A DNA stretch of 64,000 bases from Cyanobium sp. CH-040 (GTDB lineage: Bacteria; Cyanobacteriota; Cyanobacteriia; PCC-6307; Cyanobiaceae), in NCBI RefSeq assembly GCF_024346135.1, contig NZ_JAGQCJ010000001.1:310001-374000 (forward strand), given 5' to 3'. The number at the start of each line of letters is the position of its first letter. The stretch's first letter is position 1. The notes beneath the pieces were generated by a model. The model was given only the letters and a program-made list of their open reading frames with translations. It did no database searches and was not told where the DNA came from. Below are positions 17,487-26,605 of the stretch, one piece after another. The translations under genes and the position numbers were made by a program.

Positions 17487-18800
17487 GTGACCTCCTCCCC
17501 CATCCCGCTCCAGCTGCTCCAGGGCGCCGTCACGGGGTCGGCCACCGGGCCGGGTGCCGCCGGTGTGGGCTGGCGGGAGCTGGGGCTGGAGGACGAGCTG
17601 GCCGAGGCCCTGCCGGAGCTGATCCAGCTGCGCCGCCATCTGCACCGCCATCCGGAGCTGAGCGGCCACGAGCAGCAGACCGCCGCCCTGGTGGCCGGTG
17701 AGCTGCGCCGCTGGGGCTGGGAGGTGCGCGAGGGGGTGGGCCGCACGGGGGTGCTGGCCGAGCTGGGTCCCCGCCAGCGGCCCGATGGCACCCCCACGCC
17801 GCTGGTGGCCCTGCGGGTGGACATGGACGCCCTGCCGGTGGAGGAGCGCACCGGCCTCGACTACGCCTCGGCCGTGCAGGGGCTGATGCACGCCTGCGGC
17901 CACGACATGCACAGCGCCGTGGGGCTGGGGGTGGCGCGCCTGCTGGCGGCGGTGGCGGAGCGCCATCCCCACTGCCTCAGCGCCCGGGTGCGGCTGCTGT
18001 TCCAGCCGGCGGAGGAGACGGCCCAGGGGGCCGGCTGGATGAAGGCCGACGGCGCCACCGACGGCATCGACGCCCTGTTCGGGGTGCATGTGTTCCCCTC
18101 GATCGCCGCCGGCCACATCGGCGTGCGCTGCGGCAGCCTCACCGCCGCCGCGGGGGAGCTGGAGATCGAGGTGATCGGCGAGAGCGGCCACGGCGCCCGG
18201 CCCCACCAGAGCACCGACGCCATCTGGATCGCGGCGCGGGTGGTGAGCGGCCTGCAGGAGGCGATCAGCCGCCGCCTCGATGCCCTGCATCCGGTGGTGG
18301 TGAGCTTCGGGCGGATCGAGGGCGGCAAGGCCTTCAACGTGATCGCCGACCACGTGCGCCTGCTGGGCACGGTGCGCTGCCTGGATCTGGAGCTGCACGA
18401 CCGGCTGCCGGTGTGGATCGAGGACACGGTGCAGGCCCTCTGCCGCGGCCACGGCGGCGAGGCGCGGGTGCGCTACCGGCGCATCTCGCCGCCGGTGCAC
18501 AACGACCCCGAGCTCACCGCCCTGGTGGCCGAGGCCGGCGTGGAGCTGCTGGGGGCGGAGCGCGTGCAGTGGCTGGAGCAGCCGTCCCTGGGCGCGGAGG
18601 ACTTCGCCGAGCTGCTGGACGGCATCCGCGGCACGATGTTCCGCCTGGGGGTGGCGGGTGCGGAGGGCTGCACGCCGCTGCACAGCAACACCTTCGCGCC
18701 CGACGAGGGCGCCCTGGAGGTGGGGGTGAAGGTGCTCAGCCTGAGCCTGCTGCGCTGGATGGAGCGGCAGCGGGCCGGTGGCGCCGCCATCGCGGCCTGA
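17487..18800 (+). CDS. M20-family amidohydrolase (hippurate/IAA-amino acid hydrolase-like)
   Basis: The 437-residue metalloenzyme shows IQLRRHLHRHPELSGHEQQTA, LRVDMDALPVEERTGL, the metal-binding Cys/His segment HACGHDMHSAVGLG, QPAEETAQGAGWMKADG and GESGHGARPHQSTDAI (dimerisation domain). Family members hydrolyse N-acyl or aminoacyl amides in the cytosol; the substrate here is not evident. The GTG start at 17487 follows the TPR gene by 46 nt. A small membrane-protein gene begins 2 nt after the stop, so the genes are probably in one transcript. Confidence 0.85.
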   Translation: MTSSPIPLQLLQGAVTGSATGPGAAGVGWRELGLEDELAEALPELIQLRRHLHRHPELSGHEQQTAALVAGELRRWGWEVREGVGRTGVLAELGPRQRPDGTPTPLVALRVDMDALPVEERTGLDYASAVQGLMHACGHDMHSAVGLGVARLLAAVAERHPHCLSARVRLLFQPAEETAQGAGWMKADGATDGIDALFGVHVFPSIAAGHIGVRCGSLTAAAGELEIEVIGESGHGARPHQSTDAIWIAARVVSGLQEAISRRLDALHPVVVSFGRIEGGKAFNVIADHVRLLGTVRCLDLELHDRLPVWIEDTVQALCRGHGGEARVRYRRISPPVHNDPELTALVAEAGVELLGAERVQWLEQPSLGAEDFAELLDGIRGTMFRLGVAGAEGCTPLHSNTFAPDEGALEVGVKVLSLSLLRWMERQRAGGAAIAA

Positions 18801-18802
18801 GC

Positions 18803-19033
18803 GTGGCCTTGAAGTCCGCCCGTCACCGGCCGCTGCGCGATGCGCTGCTGGCGCTCTCGGCGCCGCTGCTGATCCTGGTGGCGCTGGTGGTGCTGCTGCA
18901 GCGCCAGGGCCGCGACCGCATCCAGGCGGTGCCGGCCCTGCTGATCGGCGGCAGCCTGATGGTGGCCAGCCGGGTGCGGCGCCAGCGGCGCCGGCGGGCG
19001 CTGCTGCAGGCTCTTCGCCAGGAGCGCCGCTGA
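18803..19033 (+). CDS. Small two-helix membrane protein
   Basis: The 76-residue protein runs from a GTG start at 18803, two bases after the previous stop. A basic N-terminus (ALKSARHRPLRDALL) leads into one clear membrane helix (APLLILVALVVLLQ) and a second weaker one (ALLIGGSLMVAS). It ends in an Arg-rich cytoplasmic tail (RVRRQRRRRALLQAL). Such a Lys/Arg-flanked hairpin suggests a small inner- or thylakoid-membrane protein. No family is recognised. The start is inferred from its position immediately after the amidohydrolase stop. Confidence 0.55.
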   Translation: MALKSARHRPLRDALLALSAPLLILVALVVLLQRQGRDRIQAVPALLIGGSLMVASRVRRQRRRRALLQALRQERR

Positions 19034-19051
19034 GGCAGGCAAGCTGGTGGC

Positions 19052-19663
19052 ATGAGCAACCCGCCCGATCTGCAGCAGCTGCGCGACGCCATCACCAGCG
19101 GCGATCCCGGCCGCTCCATGCCCGCCCTGGCGGCCCTGCGCGAGGTGGCGGTGGAGGAGGCGGTGCCGCTGCTGCTGCTGGGGCTGGAGCAGGAGGCCTT
19201 CCTGGTGCGCTCGCTGAGCTGCGCCGGGCTGGGGGTGAAGCGCAACGAGGCCGGCTGGCAGGCGCTGGTGCGGGCTGTCGAGCACGACCCCGATGCCAAT
19301 GTGCGCGCCGAGGCGGCCAACTCGCTGGTGAGCCATGGACTGGAGCGGGCCTGGCCGCTGCTGCTCAAGGCCTTCCGCCGCGACGACCAGTGGCTCGTGC
19401 GCTGCAGTGTGCTCTCGGCGGTGGCGGAGCACCCCGAAGCCCCGGCCGGGGGGCTGCTGGAGCTGGCCAGCCTGGCGGTGGACGCCGGCGACGGCACGGT
19501 GCGGGTGGGCGGCGCCGAGATCCTCGGCCGGCTGGTGAAGCAGGGGCAGGCGGGACCGGATGACGGTGAGATCGCCTCGGCGGCCCGCGGGATGCTGCAG
19601 CGGCTGCAGGCCGATGCCGACCACCGGGTGGTGGCGGCGGCGCTGAATGGCCTGCAGGGCTGA
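19052..19663 (+). CDS. HEAT-repeat protein
   Basis: The 203-residue protein consists of about five HEAT-like helical repeats (PALAALREVAVEEAVPLLLLGL, FLVRSLSCAGLGV, DANVRAEAANSLVSHG, DQWLVRCSVLSAVAEHP, GTVRVGGAEILGRL). In cyanobacteria such proteins include phycobilisome lyase and degradation factors (CpcE/NblB type), but no lyase-specific motif is seen, so it should be called only a helical-repeat adaptor. It ends 17 nt before the TPP riboswitch of thiC. Confidence 0.75.
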   Translation: MSNPPDLQQLRDAITSGDPGRSMPALAALREVAVEEAVPLLLLGLEQEAFLVRSLSCAGLGVKRNEAGWQALVRAVEHDPDANVRAEAANSLVSHGLERAWPLLLKAFRRDDQWLVRCSVLSAVAEHPEAPAGGLLELASLAVDAGDGTVRVGGAEILGRLVKQGQAGPDDGEIASAARGMLQRLQADADHRVVAAALNGLQG

Positions 19664-21271
<1,608 letters not shown>

Positions 21272-21625
21272 GCCGGATCGAGGCGATCGCCGTCTCCTTC
21301 TGGAAAGCGCCTGCCCAGTCGGCCAGCCCTAGCGCTGCCACCGCCGGATGCCGCGATCAACCCAAGGCGATCGACGGGTCGGCGAGCCAGGACTTCAAAC
21401 CTCCGGCTCGCGAATCACCCTGGGCTGTCTCCCCGTGCGGCCAGGTGTTGTGTATCGGCAGGAACAAGTGGTTATCGGGTCCGCGAACCACTCCTGCATT
21501 GGGCCGATCATGCCCGTGAAGCACTGCGCCACAGTGCTTTTCCGATATCCTCGGCATCATGAGCGTGTGGTTATCGGAAACGGCAGCCCCGGTTGGCTTG
21601 GTTCACGGAACCGGCTAAAGACAGC
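21272..21625. other. Transition region between thiC and the cassette array
   Basis: This interval of about 354 nt holds no convincing gene. It contains a HIP1-type GGCGATCGCC near 21281, a short hairpin with a T-run at 21520-21541, and an 11-nt direct repeat GTGGTTATCGG at about 21466 and 21567, roughly 101 nt apart. The first copy is half of a GTGGTT...AACCAC inverted repeat. GC content falls towards the right. The repeats could be remnants of recombination sites at the array's left edge. Confidence 0.4.
21520..21541 (+). terminator. Possible short rho-independent terminator
   Basis: A 7-bp stem, AGCACTG (21520-21526) with CAGTGCT (21532-21538), has a 5-nt loop and runs into TTTT. It lies about 250 nt beyond the thiC stop and would end rightward transcripts before the cassette array. 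The stem is short, so confidence is moderate. Confidence 0.45.
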
Positions 21626-21632
21626 GTTATGC
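21607..21632 (+). repeat. Left-edge integron core site (attC or attI half-site)
   Basis: The sequence ends in AGC-GTTATGC (GTTATGC at 21626-21632), the same core heptamer as at the 3' end of the complete attC at 22325-22410. It lies 24 nt before the first cassette gene. No clear complementary left half with GCATAAC is found upstream, so this may be a decayed attC or the attI side of a lost integron. Confidence 0.45.
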
Positions 21633-21656
21633 GGCTGCTGTTGAAATGACAAACGT

Positions 21657-22310
21657 ATGAAGTGGCTGAAAAAGGCTGTCCTTTGGCTCTGGACTGAGAC
21701 TCTTGGCAATGTTGGCAAGGTCATCGCAGCCGCAGTTGCTGCCTTAATACTCGGACTGTTTCCGTTGCCAGTAATCCGGACGTGGCTTAAAGCGGAGAGC
21801 ACTTGGCCAAACTGGCTTCTATCTATCCTGCTTCTGATTTCCCTTACTGCTCTTTTGTTCATTGGCAGGGACGCAATTGACCGTTGGAAGGCCAGGAAGT
21901 TCTCGCTTTTGATTACTGATCAGAATCTTGGCCTCCTTTGGAGAATCCATAAACCGATCGAGCTATGGGTGGGTATAAACCTCAAGAACGCCAGTCAGGC
22001 GACAATCGACTCAGTAATCGATGGGCCATACGATTCCATCAATGGGTGTTACGCTCCCTTATCTGTGGGCGTTCAAGACGTAGCCTCTGTATGCACGAGA
22101 TGCGGACGCAAGGTGGCTATCGCGAGCGTCACTCCGCGCAAGGAAAGCCATCGGCTGACAAACTCTCCGATTGCACAGGGAGCGAACTTTCCAATAGTGC
22201 TTATGAAAAAGTGTATTCTAATAGCACTCCAACAGCGCCATCTTCGAGGCCAGCGGATAAAGTCTGGACTTCGAATTAGCGATGTCCCATATCCATCTGT
22301 CTTTCAGTAA
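21657..22310 (+). CDS. Cassette gene: two-TM orphan protein
   Basis: The 217-residue protein has two N-terminal membrane helices (about 20-45, VIAAAVAALILGLFPLPVI, and 54-70, LLSILLLISLTALLFIG) and then a soluble domain. The soluble domain includes a WVGINLKN segment and one C-x-x-C pair (CTRCGRK). No family is recognised. Base composition is much lower in GC than the neighbouring core genes. It lies between a GTTATGC core 24 nt upstream and a full attC 14 nt downstream, exactly the geometry of an integron gene cassette. The gene could be a fragment, since its second half has little obvious structure. Confidence 0.6.
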   Translation: MKWLKKAVLWLWTETLGNVGKVIAAAVAALILGLFPLPVIRTWLKAESTWPNWLLSILLLISLTALLFIGRDAIDRWKARKFSLLITDQNLGLLWRIHKPIELWVGINLKNASQATIDSVIDGPYDSINGCYAPLSVGVQDVASVCTRCGRKVAIASVTPRKESHRLTNSPIAQGANFPIVLMKKCILIALQQRHLRGQRIKSGLRISDVPYPSVFQ

Positions 22311-22324
22311 GCTCATATTGCACC

Positions 22325-22410
22325 GCATAACATCAAGATACAGCGGACGGGCCGAGAAACTGCTAGTGATCCCCTTGGGATCCTCCCCGCCGCTGATCTT
22401 GGCGTTATGC
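22325..22410 (+). repeat. Integron attC site 1
   Basis: This 86-nt imperfect palindrome opens with GCATAAC (22325-22331) and closes with the exactly complementary GTTATGC (22404-22410). The inner arms AAGAT-A-CAGCGG-A-CGGG and CCCG-CCGCTG-ATCTT pair with two unpaired bases on the 5' side. Terminal AAC/GTT triplets and extrahelical bases on one arm are the defining features by which integron integrase reads the folded bottom strand. It follows cassette gene 1 by 14 nt. Confidence 0.85.
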
Positions 22411-22454
22411 CGATCTACTACCATTGATCCGAGTCAATCGAGATATGCTCCTTT

Positions 22455-22505
22455 CTTTTCGAAAAGACCGATCACGTGTACCTAGTCGTTCTCAAGACAA
22501 CTAGG
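22455..22505 (+). promoter_or_regulatory. Inverted repeats in front of the NTPase cassette gene
   Basis: Two inverted repeats lie in the 99-nt leader. CTTTTCGAAAAG (22455-22466) is a perfect 12-bp palindrome. CCTAGTCGTTCT...AAGACAACTAGG (22481-22505) is a near-perfect inverted repeat ending 4 nt before the ATG, so it overlaps the AGGAA ribosome-binding site. It could be an operator or an RNA hairpin that hides the start. Role inferred only. Confidence 0.4.
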
Positions 22506-22509
22506 AAAG

Positions 22510-24798
22510 ATGTACGCGTTGCACACCCTTGGATGGAATGACTTTCAGCGGCTATGTCTCACGATCACAAGAGAGATTCTGGGCCAGACAGTCGAGTCGT
22601 TTCTTGATTCTCATGATGGCGGGAGAGATGGAGCATTTACAGGGACCTGGAATGTTGCGGGAGGGGAGAGCCTGAGAGGCTCCTTCGTAATCCAATGCAA
22701 GTTTACTAGCAAGATTAATTCAGTCTTGAGGCGGTCGGATCTGAGGGACGAAGTCGAAAAAGCAAAGAAGCTTGTGGGGAAGGGTCTTTGCGATTCTTAT
22801 GTGCTCATGACGAACGCGGGGGTCTCCGGAGTAGCAGATGAATGGATTAAAGCCCTCTTTAAAGACGCCGGGGTCAACTACGTTGCGACATTCGGCTCAA
22901 GTTGGATAAGCCAGCAGATTCGTGATAACAAACGCCTTCGCATGCTTGTCCCGAGACTATACGGTCTAGGAGATTTGAGTCAGATTCTCGACGAGCGTGC
23001 CTACGCCCAAGCTCGAACCATTCTTGAAGCGATGCGCGAAGACCTTGACAAGGTCGTTGTCACTGCCTCCTACAGGAAAGCAATTGAAGCAATTAACGAG
23101 CACGGTTTCGTCTTGCTTATTGGCGAGCCTGCTGCAGGAAAGTTGACTATCGCGTCCATGCTGGCAATGTCGGCACTCGACCAATGGAATGCATCGACGC
23201 TCAAGCTCGATGAGCCCAGCAAGGTCACAGAGCATTGGAACCCGGACGAGCCGTCACAGTTCTTCTGGCTGGACGACGCCTTCGGAGTTACCCAATATGA
23301 GGAGCCTATGGTCCGCCGATGGAATCACATCTTGCCGCAAATTAGGCCGATGCTCCGAAAAGGAGCGAAGATTGTAATGACTTCCCGCGACTACATCTAC
23401 AATCGAGCACGAAATGATCTTAAGGAAAGCGCGTTTCCGCTGCTAAGGGAGAGCCAAGTCGTGATTGATGTTCAGGACCTAACTGGGGAGGAAAAGTGCC
23501 AAATCCTCTACAATCATCTTAAACTTGGAAGTCAACCACGTTCCTTTCGTACAGAGATTAAGCCCTTCCTCAAGGATATCGCAAGCCATCCACGTTTCAT
23601 CCCAGAAACTGCGAGGCGTCTAGGTGATCCGCTTTTCACGAAGTCTTTATTCATTAACAAGAGTTTTATCGACCAGTTCGTGGAGAGGCGCGAACAGATA
23701 CTGCAAGAGATACTTCAGTGCCTCGACGACGACAGCAAAGCGGCACTTGCGCTGATATATATGCGCAAAGGATACTTGAGCAGTCCAATTCAACTTCGAG
23801 TTTCAGAGAAACAGGCTCTTGATCGACTCGGTAGTGATTTGGGCGGATGCATAACCGCACTCGAAGCTTTGAAAGGTAGTTTTGTGCTTCTCTCTCATGC
23901 AAACGGCGAGCATGTATGGCAGTTTAGGCATCCAACAATCGGTGATGCTTATGCCGCGGCATTGCTCCAGAGTCCTGAACACCTTGGTATCTATATCGAA
24001 GGATCTGAGCCTGAACGGCTGCTCTATCAAGTGACTTGTGGCGACATCGGTATCGAAAAGGCGGTCGTACTGCCGTCCTCGCAATTTCCATCGATACTAG
24101 AGAAACTTGCTGAATTCTCGCGCACTAAGCGGTACAAGACCGAATTTCTATCGTGCTTTGATGCAAAGGAGGAGTTACAAAGATTTCTCGCCAACCGCTG
24201 CTCCAAGGAGTTCTTGGAACTCTATCTCAAGGCCAATCCTAACACGCTCAATGAAGTCGAAAATCCCGGGCTAATGCTTGACGCAGTGGCAGAGGTACGC
24301 CTAGCAATGCGCCTCCATGAAGTCGGTCTCCTGCCGGAGGACAAAAGGAAGCAGTTCGTAGAGACGGTGAGTAATTACGCTGTCGAAGGGCAGGACGCAG
24401 CCGCATTGAATGATGAAGGGATCCGATTGATGTTTACCATCGATGAGTTTGCTGAATTGGGGAGAAGAATGCGAGCAGAACTTTTGCCGAGGCTTGTAGA
24501 TGTACGCCGTGATTGGGAATTCAACTACTCTTCTGATCAAGATCCAGAGGAATATATTCAGCCGCTTCTCGATATATTTGATTCTCTCAAGAGGCTGGGT
24601 GGCGTCGACAATGCTACAACTATGCTTGTCGAACACGAAGAACGTAAAGCCAGAGAATGGATTGACGAGCAAACCCCGGAAGAGGAGGAGAGAGGAGCAT
24701 ATCGTGAATTGGAAAATATCGAGATGCAGGACAAACCGCGAAGCGCTCGCGATATCTTTGACGATATTGATGCTGATGAGAGCGGCGGTTCTGAATGA
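22510..24798 (+). CDS. Cassette gene: Mrr-like nuclease fused to STAND-type NTPase (candidate phage defence)
   Basis: The 762-residue protein has an N-terminal region (about 1-135) resembling an Mrr/PD-(D/E)xK nuclease: the G-G-R-D motif puts Asp at 40, and VIQCKF gives a Q62-x-K64 pair. A P-loop NTPase follows, with Walker A G205-EPAAG-K211-L-T, Walker B FFWLDD (251-256) and a TSRDY segment (291-295), as in nSTAND3-type ATPases. The last 400 residues are helical and may sense a trigger. The residue after the Walker Lys is Leu rather than Ser/Thr, though Thr follows it. STAND proteins with nuclease domains are widespread anti-phage sensors; function here is inference. The gene has low GC, is intact, and lies between attC 1 and attC 2. 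Confidence 0.75.
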   Translation: MYALHTLGWNDFQRLCLTITREILGQTVESFLDSHDGGRDGAFTGTWNVAGGESLRGSFVIQCKFTSKINSVLRRSDLRDEVEKAKKLVGKGLCDSYVLMTNAGVSGVADEWIKALFKDAGVNYVATFGSSWISQQIRDNKRLRMLVPRLYGLGDLSQILDERAYAQARTILEAMREDLDKVVVTASYRKAIEAINEHGFVLLIGEPAAGKLTIASMLAMSALDQWNASTLKLDEPSKVTEHWNPDEPSQFFWLDDAFGVTQYEEPMVRRWNHILPQIRPMLRKGAKIVMTSRDYIYNRARNDLKESAFPLLRESQVVIDVQDLTGEEKCQILYNHLKLGSQPRSFRTEIKPFLKDIASHPRFIPETARRLGDPLFTKSLFINKSFIDQFVERREQILQEILQCLDDDSKAALALIYMRKGYLSSPIQLRVSEKQALDRLGSDLGGCITALEALKGSFVLLSHANGEHVWQFRHPTIGDAYAAALLQSPEHLGIYIEGSEPERLLYQVTCGDIGIEKAVVLPSSQFPSILEKLAEFSRTKRYKTEFLSCFDAKEELQRFLANRCSKEFLELYLKANPNTLNEVENPGLMLDAVAEVRLAMRLHEVGLLPEDKRKQFVETVSNYAVEGQDAAALNDEGIRLMFTIDEFAELGRRMRAELLPRLVDVRRDWEFNYSSDQDPEEYIQPLLDIFDSLKRLGGVDNATTMLVEHEERKAREWIDEQTPEEEERGAYRELENIEMQDKPRSARDIFDDIDADESGGSE

Positions 24799-24903
24799 AT
24801 AGCTTACCCTCAAGTATAGTGCCTAGGAGCCGCTTACCTCCTGCTTCAGCGCTACGCTTCACAGGTCACACGAATCGAATGTATCTATAGTGCGAATGGG
24901 ACG

Positions 24904-24993
24904 GCATAACAAGCCCCTCGAGTGGACAGGCCATCATGAAATCCCTATTGTGACCATGAATTCCTTGCCTGCCACTCAGGGGCAGCGTTGGAA
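24904..24993 (+). repeat. Integron attC site 2
   Basis: The site of about 90 nt opens with GCATAAC (24904-24910) and closes with GTTGGAA (24987-24993). Arms GCCCCT-C-GAGTGG-A-CAGGC and GCCTG-CCACTC-AGGGGC pair with two extra bases in the 5' arm. It ends the NTPase cassette about 105 nt after that gene's stop. Its 3' half is nearly identical to attC 5 (28614-28703). Confidence 0.85.
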
Positions 24994-25050
24994 AGATGCG
25001 ACCAGCCATTCCAGGCGCGCCTATGCTGAGACAGGCGTTCAAGGCTTTAC

Positions 25051-25290
25051 TTGTCACCAACCGTCTTCAGGGATGGCGAGTTTCGTTTCTTCTTCTTCTC
25101 ACGGGAGGAGAGTCGTCCTCACGTCCATGTCAGTCATCCTGATGGTGAGGCGAAGTTCTGGCTCAGCCCAACCGTTGAACTCGCTCGCAACATCGGGCTA
25201 AGCTCACCGAGGATCAAAGAAGCAGAGCGCCTGGTCGAGACACGACAACTGGAGATCATCGATGCCTGGAACAACCACTTTGGCAGCTGA
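25051..25290 (+). CDS. Cassette gene: DUF4160 domain protein
   Basis: The 79-residue protein begins at TTG (SPTVFRDGEFRFFFFSREES). It carries the DUF4160 core: FRFFFFSREE, PHVHVSHPDGEAKFWL, VELARNIGLSSPRIKEAERLVE and AWNNHF. This family is found next to DUF2442 genes in toxin-antitoxin-like pairs on mobile DNA; its biochemical action is not established. TTG is chosen because no in-frame ATG precedes it after the upstream stop. It overlaps the DUF2442 start by 29 nt. It is the first gene of the cassette after attC 2 and appears uninterrupted. Confidence 0.8.
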   Translation: MSPTVFRDGEFRFFFFSREESRPHVHVSHPDGEAKFWLSPTVELARNIGLSSPRIKEAERLVETRQLEIIDAWNNHFGS

Positions 25291-25555
25291 GGTCACGAAT
25301 GTCTCTGGACATTGTGTCTGGATGCTTATCGATGATGAAGAGCTGGCGCTTCCCTATTCAGAGTTTCCCTGGTTTAAAGCGGCAACTATTCAGCAGATCC
25401 TTAACGTGCTACGTCCGACCTCGGACCATCTTTATTGGCCTGATTTAGATGTTGACTTGTCTGTCGAGTCGATACGCCATCCGGACAGGTTCCCGCTGAG
25501 GGCCAACAGCACTTTCCAACCTTGCCATACACCTGACCCGCCTCCATCAGTTTAG
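25262..25555 (+). CDS. Cassette gene: DUF2442 domain protein
   Basis: The 97-residue protein contains the DUF2442 signature VTNVSGHCVWMLIDDEELALPYSEFPWFKAATIQQILNV and HLYWPDLDVDLSVESIRHPDRFPL. It is the usual partner of DUF4160. GGAG lies 7 nt before ATG 25262, within the end of the DUF4160 gene. The normal domain ends near residue 80; the last 15 or so codons (FQPCHTPDPPPSV) are read from the following attC, so the cassette's recombination site supplies the stop codon. Confidence 0.82.
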   Translation: MPGTTTLAAEVTNVSGHCVWMLIDDEELALPYSEFPWFKAATIQQILNVLRPTSDHLYWPDLDVDLSVESIRHPDRFPLRANSTFQPCHTPDPPPSV

Positions 25556-25616
25556 TGAGCCCACTGAGACTCGGAACCCGCGGCTCTTCGCGGGCAGGTG
25601 ATGGCCAGCGTTGGGC
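25514..25616 (+). repeat. Integron attC site 3
   Basis: The site of about 103 nt opens with TTCCAAC (25514-25520) and closes with the consensus core GTTGGGC (25610-25616). Inner arms GCCAT-A-CACCTG-A-CCCGC and GCGGG-CAGGTG-ATGGC pair with extra bases in the 5' arm, and a GAACCCGCGGCTCTTCGCGG hairpin region lies near the tip. It belongs to the same sequence family as attC 4 and attC 6. Confidence 0.87.
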
Positions 25617-25756
25617 ACTGTCGTGTTGACTATGCGGAGGAGTGGGCAGAGGGCAGTGCCGCTTGAGGCATAGACTGGAGAATGCTGGGCTGGCTGGCTG
25701 CACCCCGCCCTCTTGTAGGGTAACTTTCATTTGTATGCGATATTGAGCGTCTACCC

Positions 25757-26605
25757 ATGCGTGAACGTAAGAGTGCCACGAAGGTGGCTAAGTGCCTCGG
25801 CGCATGGTTGGCAAGCCTGGCTTTGGTTACGAGCACGCTTTCGGGGAATGCCGCGGCAGGGACTCGAGAAGTGTGGCGCCTTTCGCCAAGCAAGACCGGG
25901 TGGGTGGAGTATCGCTTGAGCAGCAGGCGAGACCGGTTCGGTTGCCGCGTCTTCAGGACGACCCAGCGGTGGTTCACAACAGACGTGGATAGAGGAGGTT
26001 TGCGGCCACCTCCGGAGCTGCAGGACGACTGGATGAAGGTTGGCGCAGACAGCAACTACGCCGTCAGAGGTGCGTCGGATCGGTGCTACAGATTTGATGG
26101 GCTGGCTTCGGTTGGCCTTGTCAGTTTCGAAACGCAGGACTTCGCCGTTCTCGGCGACCCAGGGCCGCGCATCAGAGTCCTTCTACGAGCAGATGTCGTA
26201 GGCAATGGGTTCGGGATACACCCAGGGCGCCCTATCCCGGGCTTTGAGCCGGCTGAATTTCAGGGAAATCGCTGCGCCTATTTCGCACTGGGCCTTCCAA
26301 CCTCAGATTGGACAGAAGGCCAGCGGGTGCTCCCTGCAGTGAATGCGGACCGAGTGATGGAGCCTATCCCTCAGCAGCCTCAGGTTCAGGTGGTCTCGAT
26401 TCCCCTAGACAGTACATTCACCAGCTTTTCTGTAGATGTCACCGATATCATTCGTGACTGGATCAGCCGTCGCCGACCGAATTTTGGCTTTGCCATCTTG
26501 CCATTCCAGGCCCGCGATGGCCAGTCCGTCCGGTGGGTACGCGAGGGTGATTATTGCTGGACTGGTGCTCATAATTGGCGACTTGTGTGGGTGCCGCGCA
26601 GTTAG
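25757..26605 (+). CDS. Cassette gene: secreted orphan protein
   Basis: The 282-residue protein has a signal peptide at about 1-34 (basic RERKSATKVAK, then LGAWLASLALVTSTLSGNAAAG). The mature part is rich in Arg, Trp and aromatic residues and carries four to five scattered Cys that could form disulfides (GCRVFRTT, RCYRFDG, RCAYFALG, YCWTGAHNW). It has no recognised catalytic motif. It looks like an exported beta-rich protein. It starts 141 nt after attC 3 on the same strand as the other cassettes. No clear attC was found after it. Confidence 0.65.
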   Translation: MRERKSATKVAKCLGAWLASLALVTSTLSGNAAAGTREVWRLSPSKTGWVEYRLSSRRDRFGCRVFRTTQRWFTTDVDRGGLRPPPELQDDWMKVGADSNYAVRGASDRCYRFDGLASVGLVSFETQDFAVLGDPGPRIRVLLRADVVGNGFGIHPGRPIPGFEPAEFQGNRCAYFALGLPTSDWTEGQRVLPAVNADRVMEPIPQQPQVQVVSIPLDSTFTSFSVDVTDIIRDWISRRRPNFGFAILPFQARDGQSVRWVREGDYCWTGAHNWRLVWVPRS

